Source of the DNA: JBAOHV01 sp963714875
GTDB taxonomy: Bacteria; Actinomycetota; Acidimicrobiia; Acidimicrobiales; Microtrichaceae
Length of the DNA stretch: 64,000 nt
Reading direction: 5' to 3'
Assembly: GCA_963714875.1 (NCBI GenBank)
Contig: CAVQQI010000002.1
Coordinates: forward strand, 248,001 to 312,000
The translations under genes and the position numbers were made by a program. The notes under the pieces were generated by a model. That model ran no database searches, was not told where the DNA came from, and saw only the letters and a list, made by a program, of their open reading frames with translations. Shown piece after piece: positions 22,215 through 31,091 of the stretch (position 1 is the stretch's first letter; each line of letters begins with the position of its first letter).

Positions 22215-22868
22215 GGCTCGCGCACCTCGGCGGTGACGGTGACCTCACCGGCGAGCTCGAAGGTCAACGTGACCTCGATGGTGTCGCCGGGGACCAGTTC
22301 CTTCTGCACGTCCAGCAGCATGACGTGGTAGCCGCCCGGCTTCAACTCGACCGTCTCGCCGGCGGGCACGGGAACGCTGTCGACGGGCTGCATCGTCATC
22401 ATGCCGCCGCCCATGTCACCCCGCGACCATGTCACCCATGGTCGTGTCGGACTCCATGTCACCGGACATGTCCCCGTCCATGTCACCCATGGTCGTGCTG
22501 GACTCCATGTCGCCGTCCATGTCACCGGACATGTCGCCGTCCATCTCGCCGTCGGCGGACACGGTCTCGTGCACCTCGACGGTGGTGGCCACATCGGCGG
22601 GAACCGATGCCCCCACCAGGGCGTCGTCCTCGTCGCCACCCTCGATCACCATGTAGACGGCACTGGTGTCCTTCGCCGCGAGGTCCTCCACCGGTCGGGC
22701 CCACACGTCACTGATCGTGACCTCGGCAGCGGTGGCCTCGGTGGTCGTCGTGTCGTCGCTCGCGGCGTCGTCGGTGTCGTCGCCACAGGCGACCAGCCCG
22801 GTCGAGGCGAGCGCGACCACAGCGATGCCGAGGGCTGCACGCCCGAACGGAAGTCGGCGGGTTCTCAT
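22211..22868 (-). pseudogene. PCu(A)C copper chaperone with Met/Asp repeats, one frameshift as sequenced
   Basis: A lipoprotein (lipobox STGLVAC) of the PCuAC family that carries Cu(I) to the CuA site of cytochrome c oxidase. After the first metal-site His (VEVHE) comes an unusual insertion of repeated GDMDGDM/GDMSGDM/ESxTTM units, then MMTMQ, and PGGYHVMLLD supplying the His and Met ligands. The frame breaks near 22425, where GCGGGGTGAC should read GCGGGTGAC; deleting one G joins GDMVA to GDMGGGMM and gives about 218 residues. Start at 22868 with AAGGAGC. It follows the SCO gene and overlaps the cupredoxin-like gene. Confidence 0.8.
22431..22560. repeat. Internal coding repeat (Met/Asp-rich) in the PCuAC gene
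   Basis: The + strand shows repeated CATGTCACC / CATGTCCCCGTC / CATGGTCGTG blocks with a period of about 60 bases in roughly two copies. They encode on the minus strand the GDM-rich loop of the copper chaperone. The repeat can expand or contract in frame and is a plausible place for assembly error. Confidence 0.65.
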
Positions 22869-22939
22869 TGTTGATTGCTCCTTGTTGTTGTTGGAAGGAC
22901 CGTGGTTGGAATGGTCGGGAGGGCCGGACCGGCGGGCGC

Positions 22940-23620
22940 TCAGACGGTGCCGGAGCCGGCGAGCAGCATCGCGATGTCCGCCGAGAGGTCCTCGTACGGA
23001 ATGCCGAAGGGCCACTGCAGGACGATGTCGCCCTGGTCATCCACCGCATAGAGGTCACCCGAGTGCGACACGTCGATCTCGCCGTCCTCGGTGGTCCCCA
23101 CGGAGTACTGCGCACCGAAGACGCCAGCGGTGGCCTCCAGCTCGGCGGGGTCGGTGATCCGCGACGCAGCGCCGTCCTCGATGAACGTGCTGACGTAGGC
23201 ACCCAGCTTCTCATCGACGTCACGGTCGGGGTCGATCGTGACCATGACCACGTCGACGCGCTCGGCGTCCTCGGGTGGCAGCTTGGCGAGCGCACGCTTC
23301 ACGTCGCTCATGGTCGTGGGACAGACGTCGGGACAGGTCGTGTAGCCGAAGTAGACCAGCCGCAGTCCATCCGGCTCCGCGGGCATCGGCAGCATCCCCT
23401 CGCCGTTCACCAGCGGCACCACGACGTCGGCGGCCGACGGAGTGGGCTCACGGGTGTACCCCGACAGCTGGTCGTCCGCGACCGCCGCGGTCGTGTCGTC
23501 GCTGGCCTCGTCCTCACCGCACCCGACCGCAGCAGTCAGCATCACCACCGACATCAGCACCGCGGCGGCCACGGCGAGCCCCGAGGGACGGGTCGCACTT
23601 CTTGTCGCAGGAATCGTCAC
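22940..23620 (-). CDS. SCO1/SenC-family copper-binding lipoprotein
   Basis: A 226-residue thioredoxin-fold protein that metallates or reduces the CuA centre of cytochrome c oxidase. It has a lipoprotein signal (TAAVGC), then LVYFGYTTCPDVCPTTM with the copper-binding C-x3-C motif, DPDRDVDEKL, and the distal His in VSHSGDLYAVDDQG. All three metal ligands are present and the length is normal. Neighbours on the same strand are cytochrome c upstream and the PCuAC gene downstream, the expected partners in oxidase assembly. Confidence 0.9.
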   Translation of the reverse strand: MTIPATRSATRPSGLAVAAAVLMSVVMLTAAVGCGEDEASDDTTAAVADDQLSGYTREPTPSAADVVVPLVNGEGMLPMPAEPDGLRLVYFGYTTCPDVCPTTMSDVKRALAKLPPEDAERVDVVMVTIDPDRDVDEKLGAYVSTFIEDGAASRITDPAELEATAGVFGAQYSVGTTEDGEIDVSHSGDLYAVDDQGDIVLQWPFGIPYEDLSADIAMLLAGSGTV

Positions 23621-23791
23621 GTCTCCATTGTCGGTCCGAACCGCCGTTCAGTTCCGGCACGTCCCCATCCCACATGTCACCCCGGCGATGTGACGAACGA
23701 CCCTGTTCACTGCCGCCACGGCGCCGGCGAGGACCCCGGTTCAACCGGCCGGGCGGGCATCGCAGCGCGGCGCCGCCCCCCGCCGGCAGCG

Positions 23792-24220
23792 TCAATCGGC
23801 CGTGGTGCCGAGCTCCTGGAGGTACGTGACGATGGCGGCGACCTGGTCGTCGTCGAGTGCACGCACGGGCATGATGTTGTTGTAGCCCTTCACGATCTGC
23901 GCACCGGGTTCGACGATCGACCGGGTCAGGTACTCCTCGTCGGCCACCACGACCGTGCCGTCGTCCAGCTCCACCTCTGACCCCGCGAGCCCCGTCCAGC
24001 TCGGGCCGATCCCGTCGTCGCCGTCGACCTGGTGGCACGAGTTGCAGCCCTGGTCCTCGGCCACCGCCCGGCCCTCCTCGCCCGCGGCCGACAACTCGAC
24101 GGCGTCGGCCGGGCTCGCGTCGGATCCGCCGTCGTCGCTGCAGGCGCCGAGCATGACCACCGCGGCGGTACCGAGGACCGCAACGAGTGCCGTCCCGGTC
24201 CGGCGCCTGGGACGCACCAT
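23792..24220 (-). CDS. Lipoprotein monohaem cytochrome c
   Basis: A 142-residue protein with Arg-rich n-region (MVRPRRRTG), lipobox LGAC, and one haem site CNSCH preceded by GRAVAEDQG. The methionine ligand is probably in NNIMPVRALDDDQVAAIVTYL, the usual C-terminal helix of class-I cytochromes c and very like the cytochrome domain fused to oxidase subunit II. It acts outside the membrane in electron transfer. Start 24220 is chosen because it gives a proper lipoprotein signal; longer in-frame starts lack this. It heads the copper block. Confidence 0.85.
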   Translation of the reverse strand: MVRPRRRTGTALVAVLGTAAVVMLGACSDDGGSDASPADAVELSAAGEEGRAVAEDQGCNSCHQVDGDDGIGPSWTGLAGSEVELDDGTVVVADEEYLTRSIVEPGAQIVKGYNNIMPVRALDDDQVAAIVTYLQELGTTAD

Positions 24221-24344
24221 CTCGGTCGATCGGGGCTGGGGGTTCGCTACGGCGTTCGACGTCACACGGTGATGGTCGCACAACCGACCGCTGCGGTTCC
24301 CGATGCTCCACGCGTCGAGCGACGCGGTGACAGGATGCCGGGTC

Positions 24345-25859
24345 GTGGAACCACCTGTCAGCACCGCCGCGCTGCGCCGACTCCGAGCGGTACCGGTCGC
24401 GCTCGGTGCCCTGTCGGGCCTGCTGATCGCCGCCTCGCTGCCCCCGTGGGGATGGTGGCCGCTGGCTCCCATCGGCATCGCCGTGTGGCTCCACGCGCTG
24501 GGCTCTCCGTCGAGGCTGCAGCGGTTCGCGGTGAGCTGGGCGGTCGGCGTGTGCTGGTTCGGACCGTCGACGTTGTGGATGTGGGGTCTGACCCCACCCG
24601 GCTACGTCCTCGGCACCGTGTTGTTCTGGGGCCCCGCCGTGGGAGCCATCGGCGTCCTCACCCCCGGCGACCGGCGTCGGCTGGTGGCGCTGCCCGCTGC
24701 GATCGTGGCCTTCGAGTGGTTCCACTCCCACGCGCCGTTCGGTGGGGTGCCGTTGTCGTTGCTGGCGATGGGCCAGACCCGGGCGCCGTTGCTGCCGATC
24801 GCCACGATCGCCGGTTCGTTGGCGCTGAGTGCTGCGGTGGTCGCGCTCGGGGTCATCACCTACCAGGTGGTCGTCGAGCGGACGTGGAAGGAGCCCCTGG
24901 CGGCGCTGGTCGCCCTGGCGGTGCTCGTGGGCGCCGGATCGCTGTGGCCGACCGGCGAGCAGGTGGGCGAGCTGAACGTGGCGATCGTCCAGGGCGGCGG
25001 CCCCCAGGGCACCCGGTTCGCCTCGACCGAGGCACCGCTGGTGTTCCGACGACACCTCGAGGCGACCCGCTCCATCCCCGACGACGCCGGGGTGGACCTG
25101 GTGCTGTGGCCCGAGAACGCCGTCAACGTCGACGGCAGGTTCGTCGACAGCCCGTGGAGCGCCGAACTGTCGGCGGAGTCACGGCGCCTGGGGGCGACCG
25201 TGCTGGTGGGGATCGTGGAGGACGCACCCGATGACCCGGACGCGTTCTTGAACTACGTGATCGCGTTCGAGCCCGACGGGCGCACCGACGCCCGCTACGA
25301 CAAGGAACGTCGGGTGCCCTTCGGGGAGTACGTCCCCCTTCGTCCGCTGTTCGAGCCGTTCGCCGCCGACGTGCTGCCGAGCAGGGACCAGGTGCCCGGA
25401 GAGGGGTCCGCCGGCATCAACTCCACGTCGGGGCCGTTCGCCGTGGCGATCAGCTGGGAGATCTTCTTCTCCCGCCGCGTCCGGGAGGGGGTCCGCGACG
25501 GCGGCCAGGTCGTGCTGAACCCCACGAACGGCTCCAGCTACTGGTTGACCCAGATCCAGACCCAGCAGCTCGCGACGTCGGCGCTGCGCGCTGCGGAGAG
25601 CGGCCGCTGGGTGCTGCAGGCGGCGCCGACGGGGTTCTCCGCCGTGTTCGACCAGAACGGCCGGGTGCTGCAGCAGACATCGATCAGCGAACAGGCCGTG
25701 CTCTACGCGGAGGTACCGCAGCTGACCGGCACGACCCCTGCACAGAAGCTGGGCGACCTGCCGGCGTTGCTGGCGGCGGCGCTGGCGCTGCTGTTGGTCG
25801 GGCGACCCCGGTGGCGCGCCATGCGCGACCTCACCGAGTCCGCCGACCACCCCCGCTGA
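24345..25859 (+). CDS. lnt: Apolipoprotein N-acyltransferase (Lnt), nucleophile position Ser instead of Cys
   Basis: An integral-membrane enzyme that transfers an acyl chain to the N-terminal Cys of lipoproteins. N-terminal membrane helices (ALSGLLIAASLPPWGWWPLAPIG onward) are followed by a nitrilase-like domain from about residue 215 with WPENAVN (catalytic Glu), YDKERRVPFGEYVPLRP (catalytic Lys) and NPTNGSSYW. The nucleophile motif, usually C-[YF]-E, reads AISWEIFF, i.e. Ser at the Cys position. A C-terminal helix follows. The GTG at 24345 has AGGA upstream; an ATG at 24303 would add 14 residues. Two clear lipoprotein genes lie next door. Confidence 0.82.
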   Translation: MEPPVSTAALRRLRAVPVALGALSGLLIAASLPPWGWWPLAPIGIAVWLHALGSPSRLQRFAVSWAVGVCWFGPSTLWMWGLTPPGYVLGTVLFWGPAVGAIGVLTPGDRRRLVALPAAIVAFEWFHSHAPFGGVPLSLLAMGQTRAPLLPIATIAGSLALSAAVVALGVITYQVVVERTWKEPLAALVALAVLVGAGSLWPTGEQVGELNVAIVQGGGPQGTRFASTEAPLVFRRHLEATRSIPDDAGVDLVLWPENAVNVDGRFVDSPWSAELSAESRRLGATVLVGIVEDAPDDPDAFLNYVIAFEPDGRTDARYDKERRVPFGEYVPLRPLFEPFAADVLPSRDQVPGEGSAGINSTSGPFAVAISWEIFFSRRVREGVRDGGQVVLNPTNGSSYWLTQIQTQQLATSALRAAESGRWVLQAAPTGFSAVFDQNGRVLQQTSISEQAVLYAEVPQLTGTTPAQKLGDLPALLAAALALLLVGRPRWRAMRDLTESADHPR

Positions 25860-25895
25860 GCGCCATTTGACCGATCCGCCGCCACCCCACGAAGC

Positions 25896-27234
25896 TTGTC
25901 AGCCATGCAGAACGGCTCCCTCTCCACGCGATCCGATTCGAGTGGATCGACGCGTCGACTCCCGGGGCCCGACGATCCGCTGCGCATCGCGTATCTCACC
26001 TACCGCGGCAAGCCCCACGTCGGTGGCCAGGGCGTCTACACCCGCCACCTGACCAAGGCGCTCGTCGACCTGGGCCACCATGCCGAGGTGCTCTCCGGGC
26101 AGCCGTACCCGATCCTCGATGAACGCGTCCCGCTGGTCGAACTGCCCAGCCTGGACATCTACAACGACTACTTCCCGATGCGCATGCCGGCGTTCTGGGA
26201 GCTGAAGGACCGCTGGGACTGGGCCGAGGTCACCGCGTTCTCGACCGGCACCTTCCCCGAGCCGCTGGCGTTCTCCCTGCGGGCGTGGGACCACCTGCGG
26301 GCACGCCGCGACGACTTCGACCTGGTGCAGGACAACCAGTGCCTCGGCTACGGCCTGCTGATGATGGAACGCATGGGCCTGCCCGTGCTCGGCACCATCC
26401 ACCACCCCATCACCATGGACCGGCGCCTCGAGATGGAGCACGCCGACACCGCCGTGGCAGCGGTGGTCCAAGTCCCGCTGGTACGCCTTCACCAAGATGC
26501 AGACCCGGGTCGCCAGCCGTCTGCGCAGGGTCATCACGGTGTCGCGCAACTCCTACGACGACATCTGCCGGGACCACATGGTGTCGCCCGAGAAGCTGTT
26601 CATCGTGCCGGTCGGGGTCGACCCCGACCTGTTCGTACCCATCGACGGCATCGAGCGCGACCCGAACCAGATCATCTCGACCGCGTCGTCAGACGTCGCC
26701 ATGAAGGGCCAGCGCTACCTGCTCGAGGCGCTCGCCAAGCTGCGCGCCGACCGACCGGAGCTCAAGCTCGTCATGGTCGGACGCCTCAAGGAGGGCTCTG
26801 CGGCGCAGCGCACGATCGAACAGCTGGGCCTCGGCGACGCCGTGGAGTTCGTCTCGGGCATCACCGACCAGCGACTCGTCGAGCTCTACAACGAGTCGGC
26901 GTGCGCCGTGGTCCCCTCGCTCTACGAGGGGTTCTCGCTCCCGGCGATCGAGGCGATGAGCACCGGCTGTCCGCTGGTGGCCACCACCGGCGGCGCGATC
27001 CCCGAGGTCGCCGGCGCTGACGGCGACACGTGCTTCATGACGGTGCCCGGCGACAGCGAGTCGCTCGCCGCCGGCATCCGCCGTGCGCTCGAGGACCCCG
27101 AGGGCGCCCAGCGCATCGGAAGGGCCGGACGCGACCGGGTCATCAACCGATGGAGCTGGCGCCACACCGCCGTGCGGACGGTCGAGCACTACCGGGCGCT
27201 GATCGACGACGCCGCCGGGACCCGGCGCGCATGA
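25896..27234 (+). pseudogene. GT4-type glycosyltransferase, frameshifted as sequenced
   Basis: A GT-B glycosyltransferase. The N-terminal domain starts PLRIAYLTYRGKPHVGGQGVYTRHLTKAL, and the C-terminal donor-binding domain has VPVGVDPDLFVP, EFVSGITDQRLVELYNESACAVVPSLYEGFSLPAIEAMSTGCPLV, the GT4 E-x7-E element. Near 26454 the frame shifts: GACACCGCCGTGGCAGCGG reads properly as TAWQRWSKSRWYAF only if one G is removed. With that correction the protein has about 445 residues, normal for the family. It is followed 23 bases later by a methyltransferase and then a cyclase-like gene, the same order as a glycosyltransferase-methyltransferase pair known in mycobacteria (from memory). Confidence 0.8.
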
Positions 27235-27256
27235 CTGCTGCAACGAGGCTGACGAC

Positions 27257-28099
27257 GTGCTGACCGTGGACTACGACGAGCTCGGCCTTCGAAAGGGCGA
27301 CCTGGTGCTGGACATGGGAGCGGGCGCAGGCCGCCACTCCTTCGAGTGCTTCCGACGGGGCGCCCGAGTGGTGTCGTTGGACTACGACTTCTCCGAACTG
27401 GGCGAGGTCCGCAAGTTGTTCTGGGCCATGAAGGACGCTGGCGAGGGCCCCCAGGACGGGCTCGGCGCCGCGCTCAACGGCGACGCGCTGCGGCTCCCGT
27501 TCCCCGACGACACCTTCGACCGGGTCATCTGCTCGGAGGTCTTCGAGCACATCCCCGACGACACCGGCGCGATGGCCGAGATCCGTCGGGTGCTGCGTCC
27601 CGGTGGCGTGCTCGCGGCCACGGTTCCCTCGTGGTTCCCCGAGAAGGTCTGCTGGGCCCTCTCCGCTGAGTACCACGCACCCCTCGCCGCCGGTGGGCAC
27701 GTGCGCATCTACACCGAGCAGCTGTTCCGGCACCGCCTCGCCGGAGCGGGCCTCGAGACGGGAGCGTCGCACCGGGCGCACGCGCTGCACTCGCCGTACT
27801 GGTGGCTCAAGTGCGTGGTCGGACCGACCAACGACGTCCATCCGCTGGTCAGGGCCTACCACCGCCTGTTGGTGTGGGACATCGCGAAGGCGCCAGCGCT
27901 CACCCGGACCACCGAACGTGTGCTCAACCCGGTGCTCGGCAAGAGCATCGTGGTGTACTCCACCAAGCCCACCCACCCCGGTGGTGCCGCCGCCACCTCG
28001 AACGACGAGTCACGCCCCGAGAGCGCAGGTCGGGCAAAGGTCACGTTCGCGGCACCCGAGCAGTCCACCCGTCCCGAGCCCGCCGGTGCCCGTGGCTGA
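27257..28099 (+). CDS. Class I SAM-dependent methyltransferase
   Basis: A 280-residue methyltransferase. Motif I is VLDMGAGAGRHSFECFRRGARVVSLD, the acidic loop and motif II region are GDALRLPFPDDTFDRVICSEVFEHIPD, and RRVLRPGGVLAATVPSW is motif III; this is the Methyltransf_11 pattern. The C-terminal 40 residues are a low-complexity tail. The start is GTG at 27257, just after the glycosyltransferase stop. It overlaps the start of the next gene by a few bases, so the three genes form one unit. The substrate is probably a glycolipid or glycan intermediate, by context only. Confidence 0.85.
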   Translation: MLTVDYDELGLRKGDLVLDMGAGAGRHSFECFRRGARVVSLDYDFSELGEVRKLFWAMKDAGEGPQDGLGAALNGDALRLPFPDDTFDRVICSEVFEHIPDDTGAMAEIRRVLRPGGVLAATVPSWFPEKVCWALSAEYHAPLAAGGHVRIYTEQLFRHRLAGAGLETGASHRAHALHSPYWWLKCVVGPTNDVHPLVRAYHRLLVWDIAKAPALTRTTERVLNPVLGKSIVVYSTKPTHPGGAAATSNDESRPESAGRAKVTFAAPEQSTRPEPAGARG

Positions 28100-29175
28100 C
28101 GCGGCCCACCACCTCGTCGACGTCGGCGAACTCGTCACCGGGACTCAGCTGGCAGCGACGGTGGACGCGGATCGCCGAGTGGCAGCTGCCCTCCGGAATG
28201 GTGCCGTGGGTGCCGGGGGGACACGCAGATCCCTGGAACCACACCGAGTCGCTGATGGCGCTGATGCTGGGCGGGCACCGTGGAGCGGCGGAGCGCGGGT
28301 TCGACTGGCTCCAGTCGCTGCAGCGCACCGACGGCGCCTGGCACCAGTACTACCTGGCCGACGGCATCGAGGAGGACAAGCTCGACGCCAACTGCGTCGC
28401 CTATGTCGCTGCCGGGGTCTGGTTCCACTGGTTGACCTACCGCGACCGTGGCGCCCTCGAGGCGATGTGGCCGATGGTGCGCGACGCGACCGACTTCGTG
28501 CTCGCGCTCCAGCAGCCGCGCGGCGAGATCATCTGGGCACGCCACGCGGATGCGACACCGTTCACGTTCGCGCTGCTGACCGGGTCCTCGTCGATCTGTC
28601 ACAGCCTTCGCTGCTCGATCGCCATCGCGCGTGAGCTGGGACACGAGCGCCCGAACTGGGAGCTGGGCGCCTCGCGGCTGGCCCGGGTCATCCGTGAGGA
28701 CCCCGAGGCGTTCGCGCCCAAGCACCGCTGGGCGATGGACTGGTACTACCCGGTGCTGTGCGGTGTGGTGACCGGCGACGCCGGCCGCCAACGGCTCGAG
28801 CATCGACGCGACGCGTTCACCATCGACGGGTGGGGGATCCGGTGTGTCTCGGACCGACCGTGGATCACCGCAGCGGAGACGTGCGAGTGTGCGATCGCTC
28901 ACCTGGCGGTGGGCGACCAGGTGAGCGCGCTGCGGCTCTTCTCCTGGGCGCAACGCCTGCGCACCGACGGTGACCGCTACTGGACCGGCATCGTGGTCCC
29001 CGAAGAGGTCAACTTCCCCGGCGGCGAGCAGTCCACCTACACCGCGGCGGCGGTCATCCTCGCAGCCGACGCCCTGGGCGGCAGCTCGGCGACCTCAGGG
29101 CTCTTCACCGACCATTCCTCGTTGCCGTCGGTGGTGCACCAGCACGAGGATCCCGACCATCCGGGACGCAGCTGA
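28092..29175 (+). pseudogene. Prenyltransferase/terpene-cyclase-like alpha/alpha-barrel protein, frameshifted near its start
   Basis: The reconstructed protein has about 360 residues. After a GTG start overlapping the methyltransferase end and about 27 residues, the frame shifts near 28167, where one base too many separates TQLAATVD from RIAEWQLPSGMVPW. The remainder is continuous: GGHADPWNHTESLMAL, QRTDGAWHQYYLADG, ATPFTFALLTGSSSICHSLRC, KHRWAMDWYYPVLCGVV, CVSDRPWITAAETCECAIAHL. Repeated helical units with W/Q/G signatures recall squalene-cyclase/glycosidase alpha-barrels, and similar actinobacterial proteins are labelled 'prenyltransferase'. The enzymatic role is unproven. Confidence 0.65.
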
Positions 29176-29234
29176 CGGTTCCCGGACCGACCGCGATGTG
29201 ACCGGCGGCGTCCGCCGGTGGAGACTGTTCGGCG

Positions 29235-29741
29235 ATGCGTTCCACATCCGCCCCCACCAGCAGCGCCCCCGTCACCCGGAACCGCGGTCCGCAGCGAGCG
29301 GCACTCGCGATCGCGACAATGGCGGTGATCGCGCTCGGCCCGGCCGCCCTCGCCGGCGCCGCAAGTGCCGCGAGCCCCGTCGCCGCTGACGCAGCGGCGG
29401 CGTCTGCCGCCATCGTGCCCGTCCCGGCCGCCCAGACCGAGGACCCGGTGGTCACGACGTCGACGCTGCCGGTGGACAACCGTGAGCTGGGCAACAGCCT
29501 CCCCCAGCCCAACCGCGGCGCTGCTCCCCAGAGCCCGGGTGACCCGGGAGGCTGGCTGCAGACATCGCTGTTCTTCCTGATCTGCGGTGGCGTCGTCCTG
29601 ATCGCAGTGGCGGTGTGGCAGATCTCACGCCGCGCACGCCTGCGGCGCACCGCTGCGGGCCTCGATCCGGTGCAGTTGGCCCGAGCCCGCGGCAAGGGCG
29701 TGCGTCACACCTCCGAACCCGAGCCCTCAGACGCGTCGTAG
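29235..29741 (+). CDS. Secreted/membrane hypothetical protein
   Basis: A 168-residue protein with a signal peptide (ALAIATMAVIALGPAALAGAASAA), an Ala/Pro/Thr-rich extracytoplasmic stretch of about 60 residues, one transmembrane helix (LFFLICGGVVLIAVAVW) followed by a basic stop-transfer (RRARLRR), and a short cytoplasmic tail. I recognise no family. It lies 59 bases after the cyclase-like gene on the same strand and is convergent with the methyltransferase at 29727, overlapping it by 15 bases. Confidence 0.65.
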   Translation: MRSTSAPTSSAPVTRNRGPQRAALAIATMAVIALGPAALAGAASAASPVAADAAAASAAIVPVPAAQTEDPVVTTSTLPVDNRELGNSLPQPNRGAAPQSPGDPGGWLQTSLFFLICGGVVLIAVAVWQISRRARLRRTAAGLDPVQLARARGKGVRHTSEPEPSDAS

Positions 29742-30375
29742 CACCCGCAGCGAACCCGTCGCCTCGATCTCCTCGAAGCGGCCCGAGGCGATCGCCGGCA
29801 GGTAGATGCGCTCGTACGGCGGGCGACCGCCGTCGGCCGGGTCGGGGAACACGTCGTGGATGGCCAGCAGGCCCCCCGCCGCGACATGCGGCGTCCACAG
29901 GTCATGGTCGACCGTTGCGGGCTCCTCGCCGTGTCCTCCGTCGATGAACACCAGCGCACACGGGGTGGACCAGAACCTGGCGACGGTGGGCGAGTCGCCG
30001 ACGAGGGCCACGACCGACCCCTCCAGCCCCGCACGGTGCACGGTGCGGCGGAACCACGGCAGGGTGTCCATCACGCCCAGGTCGTCGTCGACCAGGTCGG
30101 GCTCGTGCCACTCCCAGCCGGGCTGGTTCTCCTCGGAGCCCCGGTGGTGGTCGATCGCCACCAGCACGGTGCCCTCGTCCCGGGCGGCCGCTCCCAGGTA
30201 CACCGAGGACTTGCCGCAGTACGAGCCCACCTCCAGCAACGGCGCACCTGGCACCGAACGGGCGGCCAGGATCCCCGCCGCGGAACAGCGCCAGGCCCTC
30301 GTCGGCCGGCATGAAACCACGTGCGGCCTCGGCTGCGGCCCTTGTCGGCCGGTCCATCTCCGGCTGGGCCGACAT
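29727..30375 (-). pseudogene. Class I SAM-dependent methyltransferase (CmcI/Methyltransf_24-like), frameshifted as sequenced
   Basis: About 215 residues after repair. The N-terminus (AAAEAARGFMPADEGLALF) and the remainder (LLEVGSYCGKSSVYLGAAA, LVAIDHHRGSEENQPGWEWHEPDL, ALVFIDGGHGEEPATVDHDLW) are in different frames. The join is near 30280, within GCGGCGGGG, where one extra base explains the shift. The H-D-H-x-G element and VFIDGGH-x4 Asp/His are typical of cephalosporin-hydroxylase-like O-methyltransferases. The start overlaps the GtrA stop (TGATG). Its substrate is unknown. Confidence 0.75.
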
Positions 30376-30908
30376 CAGATGGGGATGTCGCCGTGGAGCA
30401 TGTCGAGTTCGTCGTCGTCGGGCTCTTCACCCTTGTTGATCACCTTGAAGATCCAACGATCCAAGATGACGTAGCGCCCGAGCCACACGATCCCGAACCC
30501 GGCCAGCTGGGCGAAGAACACGGCGACCTTCTCGATCCACCCGTGGCTCTCGATCATCCAGTCGACCAGGAAGGTGAGCGCGGTCGCGAAGGTCACGCCC
30601 AGCATTGCGGCGACCCAGAAGACGATCACCTGGGTACGCAGGTTGTCCCGAGAGGTCTCCCTCCACACCACGTACTTGTTGGCGAAGAAGTTGGGCACGG
30701 TCAGGATGGCTGCGCTGGTCACCGACGCCGCCACCCAGTTCGTCTCCTTCACGCCACCGACCGTGGTGGTGAACGCGAGCGCTCCGAGCAGCTGGATCAG
30801 CACCTGACCGAGCGGCACGAAGACGATCGACACCCCGGCGTAGCGGAGCTGCTTGCGTCCCTCGGCGGAGCGGGCGTGCGCGAGCACAGAGGTGGGCGAG
30901 AGGTTCAC
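30375..30908 (-). CDS. GtrA-family membrane protein
   Basis: A 177-residue protein with four transmembrane helices: RYAGVSIVFVPLGQVLIQLLGA, WVAASVTSAAILTVPNFFANKYVVW, VIVFWVAAMLGVTFATALTFLV and VAVFFAQLAGFGIVWLGRYVILDRWIF. The motif NFFANKYVVW between helices two and three is the family hallmark. GtrA-like proteins are thought to flip polyprenyl-linked sugars. GTG start at 30908. With the GT4 unit and two methyltransferases nearby, a role in cell-envelope glycan assembly fits, but is inferred. Confidence 0.85.
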   Translation of the reverse strand: MNLSPTSVLAHARSAEGRKQLRYAGVSIVFVPLGQVLIQLLGALAFTTTVGGVKETNWVAASVTSAAILTVPNFFANKYVVWRETSRDNLRTQVIVFWVAAMLGVTFATALTFLVDWMIESHGWIEKVAVFFAQLAGFGIVWLGRYVILDRWIFKVINKGEEPDDDELDMLHGDIPI

Positions 30909-31091
30909 GGCCGACGACGTTACCGGAGGGGTGCGTCCGGAGTCCTACCTCGGAGCCCACGCGGCGATTCGTTCCTGGCGTGATCGCCCGGCCGAGGGCC
31001 CCACGAGCGCCGTGCCGAGCACCCAGCGACCAGGAGCTCGGGGTGGAGGTGCCGACCACCCGACGGGCGTCATGGCGGACAGACTGGAGCC

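Noticed and set aside
22431..22560. Repeated CATGTCACC blocks as regulatory operators
   Set aside because: They are fully explained as coding repeats for the GDM-rich loop of the copper chaperone.
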